DNA of 55,139 nt from UBA5336 sp039815055 (GCA_039815055.1 JBCCAA010000009.1:1-55139), one strand, 5' to 3'; positions 40,945 through 49,627 are shown, counted from the first letter of the stretch. Made by a program: numbers and translations. Notes: a model not told the origin generated them from the letters alone.

Positions 40945-42371
40945 CCTGATACGACCCGCCCGGGATTCATGATGTTCTGGGGATCGAGTGCCTGCTTGAT
41001 CGCGCGCATGGTCGCCGACGCCGCGGGGTCGCGTCGTTCCATCAATTCATCGCGTTTCAAGCGGCCAACGCCATGCTCCGCCGAGATCGATCCACCATGG
41101 GCCATGGCGCTGTCGTGGACGGCGGCCGTGATCGCGTCTGCATGGGCTTTCAATGTGGGTGTGTCGGCGTCTGCCGGCTCACAAGCGCTATAATGGAGGT
41201 TGCCGTCGCCCACATGACCGAACGCCATAACCTCTGCATTTGGATCGATGGCTGCAATGGCCGCCTTGCAGTGCTCAAGGAAGGACGGAATTTGCGACAC
41301 TGGCACGGAAACGTCATGGTTCACCGACGTGCCAAATGCGCGCTTTGAGAGCGGAACAGACTCACGGATCGTCCAGAACGCATTCGCCTGTGAGAGGTTT
41401 TCCGCCAGCACCGCATCCCGGGCCAGGCCAGCTTCTAACGCCTCGCCGAGCGCCTCTTCGAGCAGGTCACGCGCAATGTCTTCGCGGGTCATTGAAATCT
41501 CGCACAACACGCGCCAAGGCGCCGAACTGGGCAGCGGATCACGCAAATCCATCACATCGGCGCGCACCATTTCCAGTGCATTGGACTGGATCATTTCAAA
41601 GCTCGTGACGGTGTCGCCAGCCAAAGCACGAACCTTGGCCAGCAGCTCAATCACCTGCGCCGCATCCTCAACCGTGATCCATGCGGTGGCGCGCTGGACC
41701 GGTGGAAACAGCTTCAGCGTCGCCGCCGTGATGATGCCAAGCGTGCCTTCGGCGCCCGCGAACACGTGTTTCAGATCATAGCCGGTATTGTTCTTTCGCA
41801 GCCCGGACAGGCCGTTCCAGATGTCGCCATTGGGCAAAACCACTTCCAGACCCAGGATGAGATCGCGCATCATGCCGTATCGCAACACCGCGACGCCGCC
41901 CGCATTGGTCGAGATCAGCCCGCCCAGGGTCGCCGTGCCCTCTGAACCGAGCGAAAGCGGGAAATACCGGTCGTGTTCCGAGGCTGTATTCTGGGCCACC
42001 ACAAGCGACGCGCCCGCCTCGATCGTCATGGAATTGTTGAACGCGTCAACACCTCGCACCTGCGTCATGCGCGACAAGGACAAGGTGATTTCACCGTGCG
42101 GGGTAGACCCATCGACCAGCCCGGTATTGCCGCCCTGGGGGCAGATAGCCGCGCCATGCTCGACGCACAGTTTGACCAGCGCGGAGACCTCTGCGGTGTT
42201 TGCCGGGCGAGCGACCGCAAGCGCCTTGCCTTTGAACCCGCCGCGCCAGGGCGTGGCGGCGGCGTCCAACTCGCGCCCGCCCGTTATCCAGCCCTTGGGG
42301 CCAAGCAGGGCGGACGCCGCATCAAAAAATGCGGCCGGCAAGCTGGCGGAGATCGGCGTAAGTACGTTCAT
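40941..42371 (-). CDS. FAD-linked 2-hydroxyacid oxidase, GlcD/D2HGDH-like
   Basis: 476 residues. The PCMH-type FAD domain has AICPQGGNTGLVDGSTPHGE and LGGLISTNAGGVAVLRYGMM. The C-terminal FAD-oxidase domain has FGHVGDGNLHYSACEP and SAEHGVGRLKRDELMERRDP, closing with LDPQNIMNPGRVVSG. These match D-2-hydroxyacid (D-2-hydroxyglutarate, D-lactate or glycolate) dehydrogenases that pass electrons to a quinone or ETF. Length is right for the single-subunit type. It is divergent from the CoA-transferase gene with about 90 bp between. Confidence 0.9.
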   Translation of the reverse strand: MNVLTPISASLPAAFFDAASALLGPKGWITGGRELDAAATPWRGGFKGKALAVARPANTAEVSALVKLCVEHGAAICPQGGNTGLVDGSTPHGEITLSLSRMTQVRGVDAFNNSMTIEAGASLVVAQNTASEHDRYFPLSLGSEGTATLGGLISTNAGGVAVLRYGMMRDLILGLEVVLPNGDIWNGLSGLRKNNTGYDLKHVFAGAEGTLGIITAATLKLFPPVQRATAWITVEDAAQVIELLAKVRALAGDTVTSFEMIQSNALEMVRADVMDLRDPLPSSAPWRVLCEISMTREDIARDLLEEALGEALEAGLARDAVLAENLSQANAFWTIRESVPLSKRAFGTSVNHDVSVPVSQIPSFLEHCKAAIAAIDPNAEVMAFGHVGDGNLHYSACEPADADTPTLKAHADAITAAVHDSAMAHGGSISAEHGVGRLKRDELMERRDPAASATMRAIKQALDPQNIMNPGRVVSG

Positions 42372-42459
42372 GACACTGGCTTAGCTCAGTTTGTCGGCTT
42401 ATTGAATTGGCCAAAGAGCGCATAAAATACATCAGACAGCACTGCAGTGGGAGAAACGC

Positions 42460-43620
42460 ATGGGCACGCAATCGACGGGGCCGCTCGCGGGCGTTCGCAT
42501 TATCGACATGTCGAGTGTCGTGCTTGGGCCGTTCGCCACGCTGATCCTGGCGGATCTGGGCGCCGACGTGATCAAGGTCGAGCCGCCGGGCAAGGGCGAC
42601 TCCATGCGCTATGCGGGCAAGTCGCCAACCGGCGATCTCGGGCCGATCTACACTGCGCTCAACCGCAACAAGCAGGCCATCACGCTGGATGGCAAATCTG
42701 CCGAGGGGAGCGCCGCGTTGACCGCCCTGCTTGAAGGCGCGGACGTGTTTTTCCACAATGTGCGTATGGCGGGCATGGAGCGCATGGGCTTTGGCTATGA
42801 CGACGTCAAAACGATCCGGCCCGACATTGTCTATGTGCACTGCGCAGGCTTCGGCGCGGGCGGGCCTTATGCGCACAGGCAAGCCTATGACGACCTGATT
42901 CAGGGCGCATCGGGCTTTGCCGCGTTGAATGCGATGCGCTCTGGCGGCGACCCAGAATATGCGCCCAGCCTCGTCGCCGACAAGACGGTGGGCCTGTTTG
43001 CCACCTATGCCACGCTGGCTGCGCTGCTGCACCGGGAGAAGACCGGCGAGGGCCAGTTCGTGCAGGTGCCGATGCTGGAGAGTTTCACCTTCTTCAACAT
43101 GGTGGAAAACCTCTATGGAGAAACCTTCCTGCCCGGTAATGGAAAGCTGGCTTATACCCGCTCGATCAATGCCAATCGCAAGCCTTACAAGACGCGCGAC
43201 GGCTATATCGGGCTGGTGCCCTATTCCGACGCCCAGTGGCAGACCTTTTTCGAAATGGGCGATCGGCCCGGCGTGTTCGACGATCCGCGCTTTTCAACCT
43301 ACGCCGCGCGCACGGACAACATCACTGACCTCTATGCGATCATCGGCGAAGTGGCGCTGACCAAGACGACAGCGGAATGGCTGGAACTACTCGACGCGGC
43401 CAATATTCCGGCGATGAAATACAGCGAAATGGCTGACGTGCTTGAGGATGAGCATCTGCGTGCGGTGGGCTTTTTCGAAGAGGCCGAGCACGCCGAGGCC
43501 GGGCCCTACCGGCGCATGAAACACCCGGTCAGCTTTTCCGCCACCCCGCCCAACATCCGCCTCGACCCGCCGCGCCACGGGGCCAATACCGAAACGATTC
43601 TGGCAAGCCTGGGTCTGTAA
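42460..43620 (+). CDS. family III (CaiB/BaiF) CoA-transferase
   Basis: 386 residues. Starts with GPLAGVRIIDMSSVVLGPFA and ADLGADVIKVEPPGKGDSMR; the catalytic aspartate lies in RQAYDDLIQGASG (D144), and the C-terminal GEGQFVQVPMLESF and MKHPVSFSATPPNIRLDPP blocks are present. The family moves CoA between carboxylic acids, or acts as racemase (AMACR branch). The acceptor acid is not deducible. The ATG follows GGGAGAAA. Divergent from the FAD oxidase; a joint role in organic-acid catabolism is possible but not shown. Confidence 0.9.
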   Translation: MGTQSTGPLAGVRIIDMSSVVLGPFATLILADLGADVIKVEPPGKGDSMRYAGKSPTGDLGPIYTALNRNKQAITLDGKSAEGSAALTALLEGADVFFHNVRMAGMERMGFGYDDVKTIRPDIVYVHCAGFGAGGPYAHRQAYDDLIQGASGFAALNAMRSGGDPEYAPSLVADKTVGLFATYATLAALLHREKTGEGQFVQVPMLESFTFFNMVENLYGETFLPGNGKLAYTRSINANRKPYKTRDGYIGLVPYSDAQWQTFFEMGDRPGVFDDPRFSTYAARTDNITDLYAIIGEVALTKTTAEWLELLDAANIPAMKYSEMADVLEDEHLRAVGFFEEAEHAEAGPYRRMKHPVSFSATPPNIRLDPPRHGANTETILASLGL

Positions 43621-43640
43621 GGACCATCTTGTAAAGGTCG

Positions 43641-43692
43641 CTTGACAGTCAAGATACCTTGTCATAAAGACAAGTAAACACGACATATTGTC
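43641..43692 (+). promoter_or_regulatory. promoter with three related inverted repeats
   Basis: -35 TTGACA (43642-43647) and TAAAGA (43665-43670) are spaced by 17. Three inverted repeats overlie it: CTTGAC-A-GTCAAG (43641-43653), CTTGTC-ATAAA-GACAAG (43658-43674) and GACA-TAT-TGTC (43682-43692). Their centres are about 19-21 bases apart, i.e. two helical turns, covering the -35, the -10 and the start region. The layout suggests repression, most simply by the XRE protein encoded as the second gene of the operon. Confidence 0.75.
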
Positions 43693-43717
43693 AAGCTCAC
43701 TTAACAAGGAAACGCCC

Positions 43718-44128
43718 ATGGCCAAACAAGGCTTTATCACCGCCAAACGACGCTATATGCGCGCGCTCTGGCCTCTCGTAATCGTCTATCTTGTTGCAGT
43801 GTTCAGCGGCAGCTGGATGCTGCGCCAGTATGATGATCCGCCGGTTGGCCTGGCCATCACAGCGGCGCTGGCTGCGGCCCTTCCCCTGGCGATCTTCATG
43901 GCGGTGGTGCTGCGCTATTTCACCGAGACCGACGAATATACCCGACTGCGCCAGTTGATCGCCTTTGCTCGCGGCGCTGCATTTACAGTCTCTGCCATAT
44001 TCATCTTCGGCTTCCTGCAGCTGTTCGACGTGATTGGCGATATCGAAGTGTTCTGGTTCGGCCCACTCTTCCTCATGAGTTGGGGCTTGTCTTATTGCTT
44101 CGGCAATCTTCTCGGGAAAACGGTCTGA
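43718..44128 (+). CDS. small four-TM membrane protein paired with an XRE regulator
   Basis: 136 residues. Four hydrophobic segments are visible (about 16-34, 44-66, 83-103 and 108-130: LWPLVIVYLVAVF, GLAITAALAAALPLAIFMAV, GAAFTVSAIFIFGFLQL, FWFGPLFLMSWGLSYCFG), with basic residues ahead of the first and a charged RYFTETDEYTRLRQLI loop. The ATG at 43718 follows AAGGA. Its stop shares one base with the regulator's ATG (TGATG), so the pair is translationally coupled. Such membrane-protein/XRE pairs are common, and in most the membrane protein's role is unknown. Confidence 0.8.
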   Translation: MAKQGFITAKRRYMRALWPLVIVYLVAVFSGSWMLRQYDDPPVGLAITAALAAALPLAIFMAVVLRYFTETDEYTRLRQLIAFARGAAFTVSAIFIFGFLQLFDVIGDIEVFWFGPLFLMSWGLSYCFGNLLGKTV

Positions 44129-44343
44129 TGGAGAACCGTCTGCGCGAACTGCGCGCTGCCAGGGGGCTCAGTCAGGCCGCAATGGCAGAGCAACTTGGCG
44201 TTTCGCGCCAATCGATCAACGCCATCGAAACCGGCAAGTATGACCCGTCACTGCCACTCGCCTTTGCGATTGCCAGGCTGTTCGGCCAGAAGATTGAAGA
44301 TGTCTTCCTCGACGAAGACGGCCAGGCGCAAGCTGCAGAATAA
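44128..44343 (+). CDS. XRE/Cro-type helix-turn-helix regulator
   Basis: 71 residues forming one HTH_3 domain: RLRELRAARGLSQAAMAEQL, GVSRQSINAIETGKYDPSLP, LAFAIARLFGQKIEDVF. It is the short YgzD-like type with no extra domain and a short acidic tail. It is coupled to the membrane protein upstream and ends four bases from the convergent dapB. Autoregulation through the three inverted repeats at 43641-43692 is inferred from their position. Confidence 0.92.
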   Translation: MENRLRELRAARGLSQAAMAEQLGVSRQSINAIETGKYDPSLPLAFAIARLFGQKIEDVFLDEDGQAQAAE

Positions 44344-44347
44344 GGGG

Positions 44348-45181
44348 TTAGGACGCGCTCAGGCCGCGAAGGCCCAGAACGTCGTCCATATTGTAAAGCC
44401 CAGGTGGTTGACTGACCGCCCAGAGTGCAGCGGCAAGGGCACCATCGGCGAAAACACCTCGGTCCAGTGCGTCGTGCGAGATCGACAGGACTTCGCGTTC
44501 GCTGGCGAAACTCACCTCATGGGCGCCCACAACACCGCCCAGGCGCCGCACCGCGAAGCCGATCTCACCCTCTGATCGCGCCGCGTCCGTGCCGTCATAG
44601 GGCGCCCGGCGAAGGGCATTAAGGTCTGCCCCCCGCCCCTGCGCTACTGCCTCGCCGAGCATCAGCGCTGTTCCTGACGGGGCGTCCACTTTCCGCCGGT
44701 GATGGGTTTCAAGCACGTCCACATCCCAGTCCGTGCCGAGCCGCCGCGCTGCAATCCGGGTGATCGCGCAGGCCAGATTCACACCGAGCGAGAAGTTGCC
44801 GGCCTTCACAATGGCAAAGGCGGATGACGCCGCAGAGATCTGCGCCTCTTCCGCCGCGCTAAAGCCCGTCGTGCCGATAATCACGGCCCGAACGGTGGTG
44901 TGCTGCAGGCTTGCCAGGGCCGACAGGGTGGCCTGCGGCGAGGTGAAGTCGATGAACACGTGGGCGCCGGCGGCGGCATTCACCGCATCGCTCACCGGGG
45001 TCAGCCCCAAAGGCGCTGTACGACCGGCGAGCACGGCAATATCGATATCGCGATCGGGGCTGTCAGGGCGCTCTGTCCCGCCGGTCAGGCTGTGGCGCGC
45101 CTCCAGGACGGATTTGGCGAGTTCTCGGCCCATGCGGCCTGCAACGCCTGCAATGGCGAACTTCACAGTCTGGTCTGTCAT
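44348..45181 (-). CDS. dapB: 4-hydroxy-tetrahydrodipicolinate reductase
   Basis: 277 residues. Reduces the dihydrodipicolinate precursor with NAD(P)H in diaminopimelate/lysine synthesis. GVAGRMG nucleotide loop (12-18), VFIDFTSPQATL, GTTGFSAAEEAQI, and the catalytic block ETHHRRKVDAPSGTA (H160, K164, S169-G-T171) are intact. ATG 45181 follows AAGGCGGGGT; a 35-residue extension upstream lacks family features. It is divergent from the phosphatidyltransferase gene. Confidence 0.96.
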   Translation of the reverse strand: MTDQTVKFAIAGVAGRMGRELAKSVLEARHSLTGGTERPDSPDRDIDIAVLAGRTAPLGLTPVSDAVNAAAGAHVFIDFTSPQATLSALASLQHTTVRAVIIGTTGFSAAEEAQISAASSAFAIVKAGNFSLGVNLACAITRIAARRLGTDWDVDVLETHHRRKVDAPSGTALMLGEAVAQGRGADLNALRRAPYDGTDAARSEGEIGFAVRRLGGVVGAHEVSFASEREVLSISHDALDRGVFADGALAAALWAVSQPPGLYNMDDVLGLRGLSAS

Positions 45182-45284
45182 ACCCCGCCTTATAACGTGG
45201 AATATCCATGCGGCGAGCCCCATTGCGCGCGCTGCTGAATGCCAGAGATTTCCCTCGCGGGTTTGTCGACCTATGCTTGGGGCC

Positions 45285-46022
45285 ATGTCACTGCACTGGA
45301 TCCCGAACGGTCTTACCCTTTTTCGCTGCGGCCTGGCTTTTGTTTGCGCCGGTGCTGTGATGCAGACGGCGCGATCTCAGGGCTTGTTCCAGGATCTGTT
45401 CATGACCGGCCATGGCAACCTGAATGGCGAGCTGCTGGCGGACTTTCTGGCGCGAACAGCCTCGGAAACCGGACTTTTGCACTGGCCGTTGATCGCACTT
45501 GCGGCCTTTTTGCTTGCCGCCGTGACCGATTTTGCAGACGGCGTGCTGGCCCGGCTGCTGGATGCTCAAACCGCCTTTGGCGCCTGGCTGGATCCGATTG
45601 CAGACAAATTGCTGGTCGGGCTGGTGCTGATCGCCTTATCGATCACCTCTGGATCTTACGCGATCATCATTCCGTCTGCGTTGATTCTCATTCGCGATGT
45701 CTACATCACTCGGCTCCGCGGACAGCTTGGGGGCGGCCTGGCGCTGCCTGTGATGCGAATCGCAAAATGGAAGACGGCCAGTGAAATGCTCGCCATCGCC
45801 TTTTTGCTGATGGCGCCCGCGCTGGATGCCGGCCGGCTAGGACAAGTGCCCGATATTGCCGGCGTCGCCGGCGTGGTGGCCGGAGCGTCCTCTTTGCCAT
45901 TTTATGCGGCTGGTCTTGTTTTCCTTTGGATTTCTGCGGTCCTGTCTGTCTGGACTGGGCTAACCTATCGCCACGCCGCTCAGACCGCTCTGGACGAGCA
46001 AACGAAAAGCACGTTCGATTGA
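45285..46022 (+). CDS. CDP-alcohol phosphatidyltransferase (PgsA-like)
   Basis: 245 residues, polytopic. The CDP-alcohol phosphotransferase motif DG-x2-AR-x8-G-x3-D-x3-D is complete: D85-G86, A89-R90, G99, D103, D107 in the segment DFADGVLARLLDAQTAFGAW followed by LDPIADK. It opens with the usual IPNGLTLFR. It makes a phospholipid head-group linkage, most likely phosphatidylglycerol phosphate (pgsA) by similarity, but cardiolipin or other alcohols are possible. The protein is longer than most PgsA, with an insertion at about residues 30-60. The upstream frame is antisense to dapB; the ATG at 45285 (or 45273) is chosen because the family N-terminus starts there. Confidence 0.82.
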   Translation: MSLHWIPNGLTLFRCGLAFVCAGAVMQTARSQGLFQDLFMTGHGNLNGELLADFLARTASETGLLHWPLIALAAFLLAAVTDFADGVLARLLDAQTAFGAWLDPIADKLLVGLVLIALSITSGSYAIIIPSALILIRDVYITRLRGQLGGGLALPVMRIAKWKTASEMLAIAFLLMAPALDAGRLGQVPDIAGVAGVVAGASSLPFYAAGLVFLWISAVLSVWTGLTYRHAAQTALDEQTKSTFD

Positions 46023-46127
46023 CCCAAATGCGTACCGACAGTGAATTTCGACGATCGTGCCATAGCCAAACCCCTCGCATGACGCTATGGCGGTTTACCT
46101 GAGTTACACGTTCGAAAGGGAACGCTT

Positions 46128-46208
46128 ATGTATCCGCTGATCGCGATCGGATCCGTTGTGGTCCTCTTTGCCGTGCTCAACCTCATAGATTTTCGTCGGA
46201 TCGACTGA
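46128..46208 (+). CDS. 26-residue single-TM small membrane protein
   Basis: A 26-residue frame with ATG at 46128 behind GAAAGGGA at seven-base spacing. It starts MYPLIAIGSVVVLFAVLNL and ends in a short basic/acidic tail (FRRID), giving an N-out or N-in single helix, rather like KdpF- or small-respiratory-subunit-type peptides. Its stop is 15 bases before the CaCA antiporter start, so the two share a message. No homologue family can be claimed. Confidence 0.55.
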   Translation: MYPLIAIGSVVVLFAVLNLIDFRRID

Positions 46209-46223
46209 TCCGGCGCATCAGCG

Positions 46224-47216
46224 ATGTCTGAGCTTTCCATGATTGCTGCCCTTGTGGGCGGCCTGATTGTTCTGGCCTTTGCCGGCGACTTTTTGGTGAG
46301 TGGCGCAGTTTCCACCGCCCGCAGGCTTGGCATATCACCGCTTGTGGCGGGCATCTTCATTGTTGGGTTTGGCACGTCGGCGCCTGAGATGCTGGTGGCG
46401 GTTGATGCCGCGCTGGAAGGGTATCCGACAATCGCACTGGGCAATATTGTCGGCTCAAACATCGCAAATGTGTTTCTGGTGCTTGGCCTGCCGGCATTAA
46501 TCGCCCCGATTGCCATGGGCGGGTTTGGACAAAAACGAACCCTCATGGTGATGCTTGCCGCGACCGCGCTTTGGATCGTGCTGGCCGCGGTCACCCCGCT
46601 CCATGCCGGGATCGGTATGTTCTTCATCCTCGCTCTTCTGGCGTATGGATTTTACACGTTTTTCTCCTTCGCCCAGGCCAAGAAGCAGGGGATCGATGTC
46701 GGCGTTGAACCCGATGAAGAGATCCTCAGCCTGCCGCGCACCATTGCCTATGTTCTGGTGGGCGTCATTGGTCTGCCGCTCGGCGCGCATCTGATCGTTG
46801 AAGGTGGGGTGGGTATCGCACGCACGTTTGACGTACCGGAATACATCATCGGGCTGACCCTGATTGCCATCGGCACCAGCCTGCCGGAAATCGGCGCTGG
46901 GATTGCCGCCGCGCTGCGTGGGCAGGGCTCGGTGATTGTCGGTAATGTGCTCGGGTCGAACCTGTTCAATATTCTTGGCGCCGGTGGCCTTGTGGCGATC
47001 TTCGCCGCGTTCAATGGCGATCCCCTTTCGGTGAGTCGCTCGTTCCACGCCTATGATCATTGGGCCATGGCCATCGCCGCACTGATCGCCGCGTTTTTCA
47101 TCCTTACCGGAAAATCGATATCGCGGCTGACCGGAATTCTATTGCTGCTGATCTATGCGCTCTACATGGCCGGGCTGACCCAGGGGTGGGATATCCTTGC
47201 CCTGTTTGGGGCCTGA
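46224..47216 (+). CDS. calcium/sodium:cation antiporter, CaCA family (YrbG-like)
   Basis: 330 residues, about ten membrane segments. Both inverted alpha repeats are present: GFGTSAPEMLVAVDAALEG with GNIVGSNIANVF, and AIGTSLPEIGAGIAAALRG with GNVLGSNLFNIL. These contain the conserved glutamates and asparagines that bind Ca2+/Na+. The central acidic loop (EPDEEI) is short, as in bacterial members. It begins an unbroken run with the reductase (3-base gap) and threonine aldolase genes. Ion direction and specificity cannot be told from sequence. Confidence 0.92.
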   Translation: MSELSMIAALVGGLIVLAFAGDFLVSGAVSTARRLGISPLVAGIFIVGFGTSAPEMLVAVDAALEGYPTIALGNIVGSNIANVFLVLGLPALIAPIAMGGFGQKRTLMVMLAATALWIVLAAVTPLHAGIGMFFILALLAYGFYTFFSFAQAKKQGIDVGVEPDEEILSLPRTIAYVLVGVIGLPLGAHLIVEGGVGIARTFDVPEYIIGLTLIAIGTSLPEIGAGIAAALRGQGSVIVGNVLGSNLFNILGAGGLVAIFAAFNGDPLSVSRSFHAYDHWAMAIAALIAAFFILTGKSISRLTGILLLLIYALYMAGLTQGWDILALFGA

Positions 47217-47219
47217 TCG

Positions 47220-47972
47220 ATGACGCCGGGTCTGGCCCTGGTCACAGGCTCTGCCAAACGACTGGGCAAAGCCATGGCACTGTCGTTGGCCGATGCGGGC
47301 TGGGATCTCGCGGTCCACTACAACAGTTCCAGCGCTGCTGCCGAAGAGACAGCCGCGGAAATTCAGGCCAAAGGCCGCAACGCCGCTACGCTGGGCGCGG
47401 ACCTGTCCGACGAGGCCGCCACAGGCAGTCTGATCGCTCGCGCACAGGCGGCAATGGATGCACCGGTCACCCTGCTCGTCAATTCGGCTTCGACCTTTTT
47501 CGACGACACCGCCGAAGGCCACAGCCGCGAGGATTGGGACCGGCATTTCGAGCCCAATCTGCGCGCCCCCATCCATCTGGCCCAGACCTTTGCCCAGCAT
47601 CTTCCAGCAGAGCAAAACGGCCTGATCGTCAATCTGATCGACCAGCGGGTTTGGAAGCTGAACCCCCAATTCTTCACGTACACGCTGACCAAAGCGGCTC
47701 TCTGGACGGCCACTCGCACGCTCGCCCAGGCGCTGGCGCCGCGCGTTCGGGTCAATGGCATCGGGCCCGGGCCAACCCTGGCCTCAATCCACCAATCGGT
47801 TGATACCTTCGACGCCGAAAGCCAGTCCACACTAACCGGGCGCGGCAGCAGCCCGGCTGAGATTGTCCAGGCGCTGCATTATCTGATCGCCGCAGATTCA
47901 GTCACCGGCCAGATGATCGCCTGCGATGGCGGCCAACACCTTTTGTGGCAAACACCCGACCTAGAGACCTGA
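47220..47972 (+). CDS. short-chain reductase, FolM/pteridine-reductase-like
   Basis: 250 residues. Its nucleotide loop is TGSAKRLG (residues 9-16), the TGxxKRxG form typical of pteridine reductases (PTR1, FolM) rather than TGxxxGxG. The catalytic serine of normal SDRs is replaced by D140 in NLIDQRV, 13 residues before Y153 (Y-x3-K157), exactly as in PTR1. A dihydromonapterin/dihydrofolate-reductase role is therefore likely. Three bases separate it from the antiporter, and the threonine aldolase ATG follows its stop directly. Confidence 0.85.
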   Translation: MTPGLALVTGSAKRLGKAMALSLADAGWDLAVHYNSSSAAAEETAAEIQAKGRNAATLGADLSDEAATGSLIARAQAAMDAPVTLLVNSASTFFDDTAEGHSREDWDRHFEPNLRAPIHLAQTFAQHLPAEQNGLIVNLIDQRVWKLNPQFFTYTLTKAALWTATRTLAQALAPRVRVNGIGPGPTLASIHQSVDTFDAESQSTLTGRGSSPAEIVQALHYLIAADSVTGQMIACDGGQHLLWQTPDLET

Positions 47973-48995
47973 ATGAGTTTTCTGTCTGACACCGGCGCGC
48001 CGGCCCATCCGGCGGTCATCGACGCGCTGTCGCAGGCCAATGATGGCATCGCGTCAAGCTATGGTGCGGATGACGAAACCTTGAGGCTGACAGCTCTGCT
48101 CAAAGACCTGTTTGAAACCGATGAGCTTGCCATCTGGCCTTGTGTCAGCGGCACGGCGGCCAACGCACTGGTTCTGTCGACCTTGGTGGCCGCCGACGAG
48201 GCCATACTGTGCCACCGCGAAGCCCATATTGAGCGCGATGAACGCGGTGCGCCGGAGTTTTTCACCGGCGGGGCAAAGCTTCAGCTGCTCGACGGCGCTG
48301 CCGGGAAAATCGACCTCGCAGCGCTCAGTGCGGCCCTATCCGCGATTGATCGCGATTTCGTGCATGAGACGCCAGCAGCCTGCCTTTCGCTGACCAACCT
48401 TACCGAATGCGGCACGGCGTATTCCCCTGCCGACATCAGCGCGCGCACCGGCCCGGCCAAAGCTGCTGGCCTCACCTGTCATCTAGATGGCGCGCGACTG
48501 GCGAACGCCTTGGCACATCTGAAGTGCAGTCCAGCGGACTTGACCTGGCGGGCCGGAATGGATGCCGTGAGCTTTGGCCTCACCAAAACCGGCGCCATGG
48601 GCTGTGATATCGCCATTCTGTTTGGTGAGGCGACTGAACGAGCGGGCATGATGCGGGCGCGGGCCAAACGGGCCGGACATATGCCGCCGAAAATGCGCTA
48701 TATCAGCGCCCAGGGCGTGGCGCTGCTCGAAGGGGGGCTGTGGCTTGCGCTGGCGCGCCACGCCAATGATATGGCGTCAGCGCTTTTTGAGACTCTGGTC
48801 GCCCATGCGGGCGCGCAAGCCGGCTATCCCACCCACGGCAATGAGGTGTTCGTGACCCTGCCAGAAGATGCAGCAGACCGGCTGCGAGCGGCCGGGATCG
48901 GCTTCTATCCGTGGCCCGGCGGCCTGTACCGCTTTGTGGCAAACTGGACGACCGGGCGCAACGACATCGACGCCATCGCCAGGGCGTTCGCCTGA
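47973..48995 (+). CDS. low-specificity threonine aldolase-like PLP enzyme
   Basis: 340 residues, fold type I PLP enzyme of the beta-eliminating lyase family. SDTGAPAHPAVIDAL start, GADDETLRLTALL, phosphate-binding CVSGTAANAL, HREAHIERDERGAPEFF, cofactor aspartate in HLDGARLANAL (D172) and the Schiff-base lysine in SFGLTKTGAMGCD (K205). It cleaves L-threonine or allo-threonine to glycine and acetaldehyde, or acts on other beta-hydroxy amino acids. The YGADDE form, replacing the usual YG.D, and the short C-terminus are normal for this alphaproteobacterial branch. Confidence 0.9.
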   Translation: MSFLSDTGAPAHPAVIDALSQANDGIASSYGADDETLRLTALLKDLFETDELAIWPCVSGTAANALVLSTLVAADEAILCHREAHIERDERGAPEFFTGGAKLQLLDGAAGKIDLAALSAALSAIDRDFVHETPAACLSLTNLTECGTAYSPADISARTGPAKAAGLTCHLDGARLANALAHLKCSPADLTWRAGMDAVSFGLTKTGAMGCDIAILFGEATERAGMMRARAKRAGHMPPKMRYISAQGVALLEGGLWLALARHANDMASALFETLVAHAGAQAGYPTHGNEVFVTLPEDAADRLRAAGIGFYPWPGGLYRFVANWTTGRNDIDAIARAFA

Positions 48996-49021
48996 ACCCA
49001 AGACGGGGCAGGTGAGATTGA

Positions 49022-49627
49022 TCAGCCCAAGTGTTCGGCAAGACAGCTGGCCATGCTGTCTGGATCATCGCCATGGGTAAAAAAAGTGGCGAGTTCCCAG
49101 TTGTCATTCATCAGATAAAGCAGCGAGGTGTGGTCCATCGTGTATGTCGCGAGGCTTTCAGGCGTCTCGATGCGCTGATAGTCAGCCACAAAGGCGTCGG
49201 CAGCGGCGCGGATCGCCTCAGTGGAACCGGTGAGCCCCGTGATATCGTCGGGAAACGCCCCCGTTGAGATGTAACTCGCCAGCGCCTCGGGCGTGTCACG
49301 TTCTGGATCGACGGAGATCAGAACGGTCTTGGGCGGCGCCACACCATCTGGCAGCCGGCTGTAGGCTTGCTCCAGCGTGACCAGCGTCATGGGACACACA
49401 TCAGGGCAGTAGGTAAATCCAAAGAACACCATGGCCGGTGCGCCGGCAAAGTCCGCCTCGGTGACCGCTGCGCCGGTATGGTCTGTCAGGGCGATCGGCC
49501 CGCCAATCTGGCTGTAAGCACGGGTCATACAGCCGCCTTCCGAGCCGCCCGCGGTTGGCGACGGGGACGCGCCGCCACATGCGGCCAATACCAGGAACGA
49601 GAGCGGTGTAATCCAGCGTGTCATCAT
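49022..49627 (-). CDS. senC: SCO1/SenC copper-chaperone lipoprotein
   Basis: 201 residues. Lipobox LAAC (C17). The thioredoxin-like SCO fold has the copper-binding FGFTYCPDVCPMTL (C74, C78), SVDPERDTPEAL, and the distal histidine in MDHTSLLYLM (H166). It delivers copper to cytochrome c oxidase and, in Rhodobacter, is encoded next to regA/regB. The longer frame upstream is antisense to regB and ignored; ATG 49627 gives the signal sequence. Divergent from regB with about 65 bp between. It lies convergent with the threonine aldolase gene. Confidence 0.93.
   Translation of the reverse strand: MMTRWITPLSFLVLAACGGASPSPTAGGSEGGCMTRAYSQIGGPIALTDHTGAAVTEADFAGAPAMVFFGFTYCPDVCPMTLVTLEQAYSRLPDGVAPPKTVLISVDPERDTPEALASYISTGAFPDDITGLTGSTEAIRAAADAFVADYQRIETPESLATYTMDHTSLLYLMNDNWELATFFTHGDDPDSMASCLAEHLG

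Noticed and set aside
44733..45284. Upstream extension of the phosphatidyltransferase frame
   Set aside because: The extension is antisense to dapB and lacks any family similarity; the family N-terminus begins at 45285.
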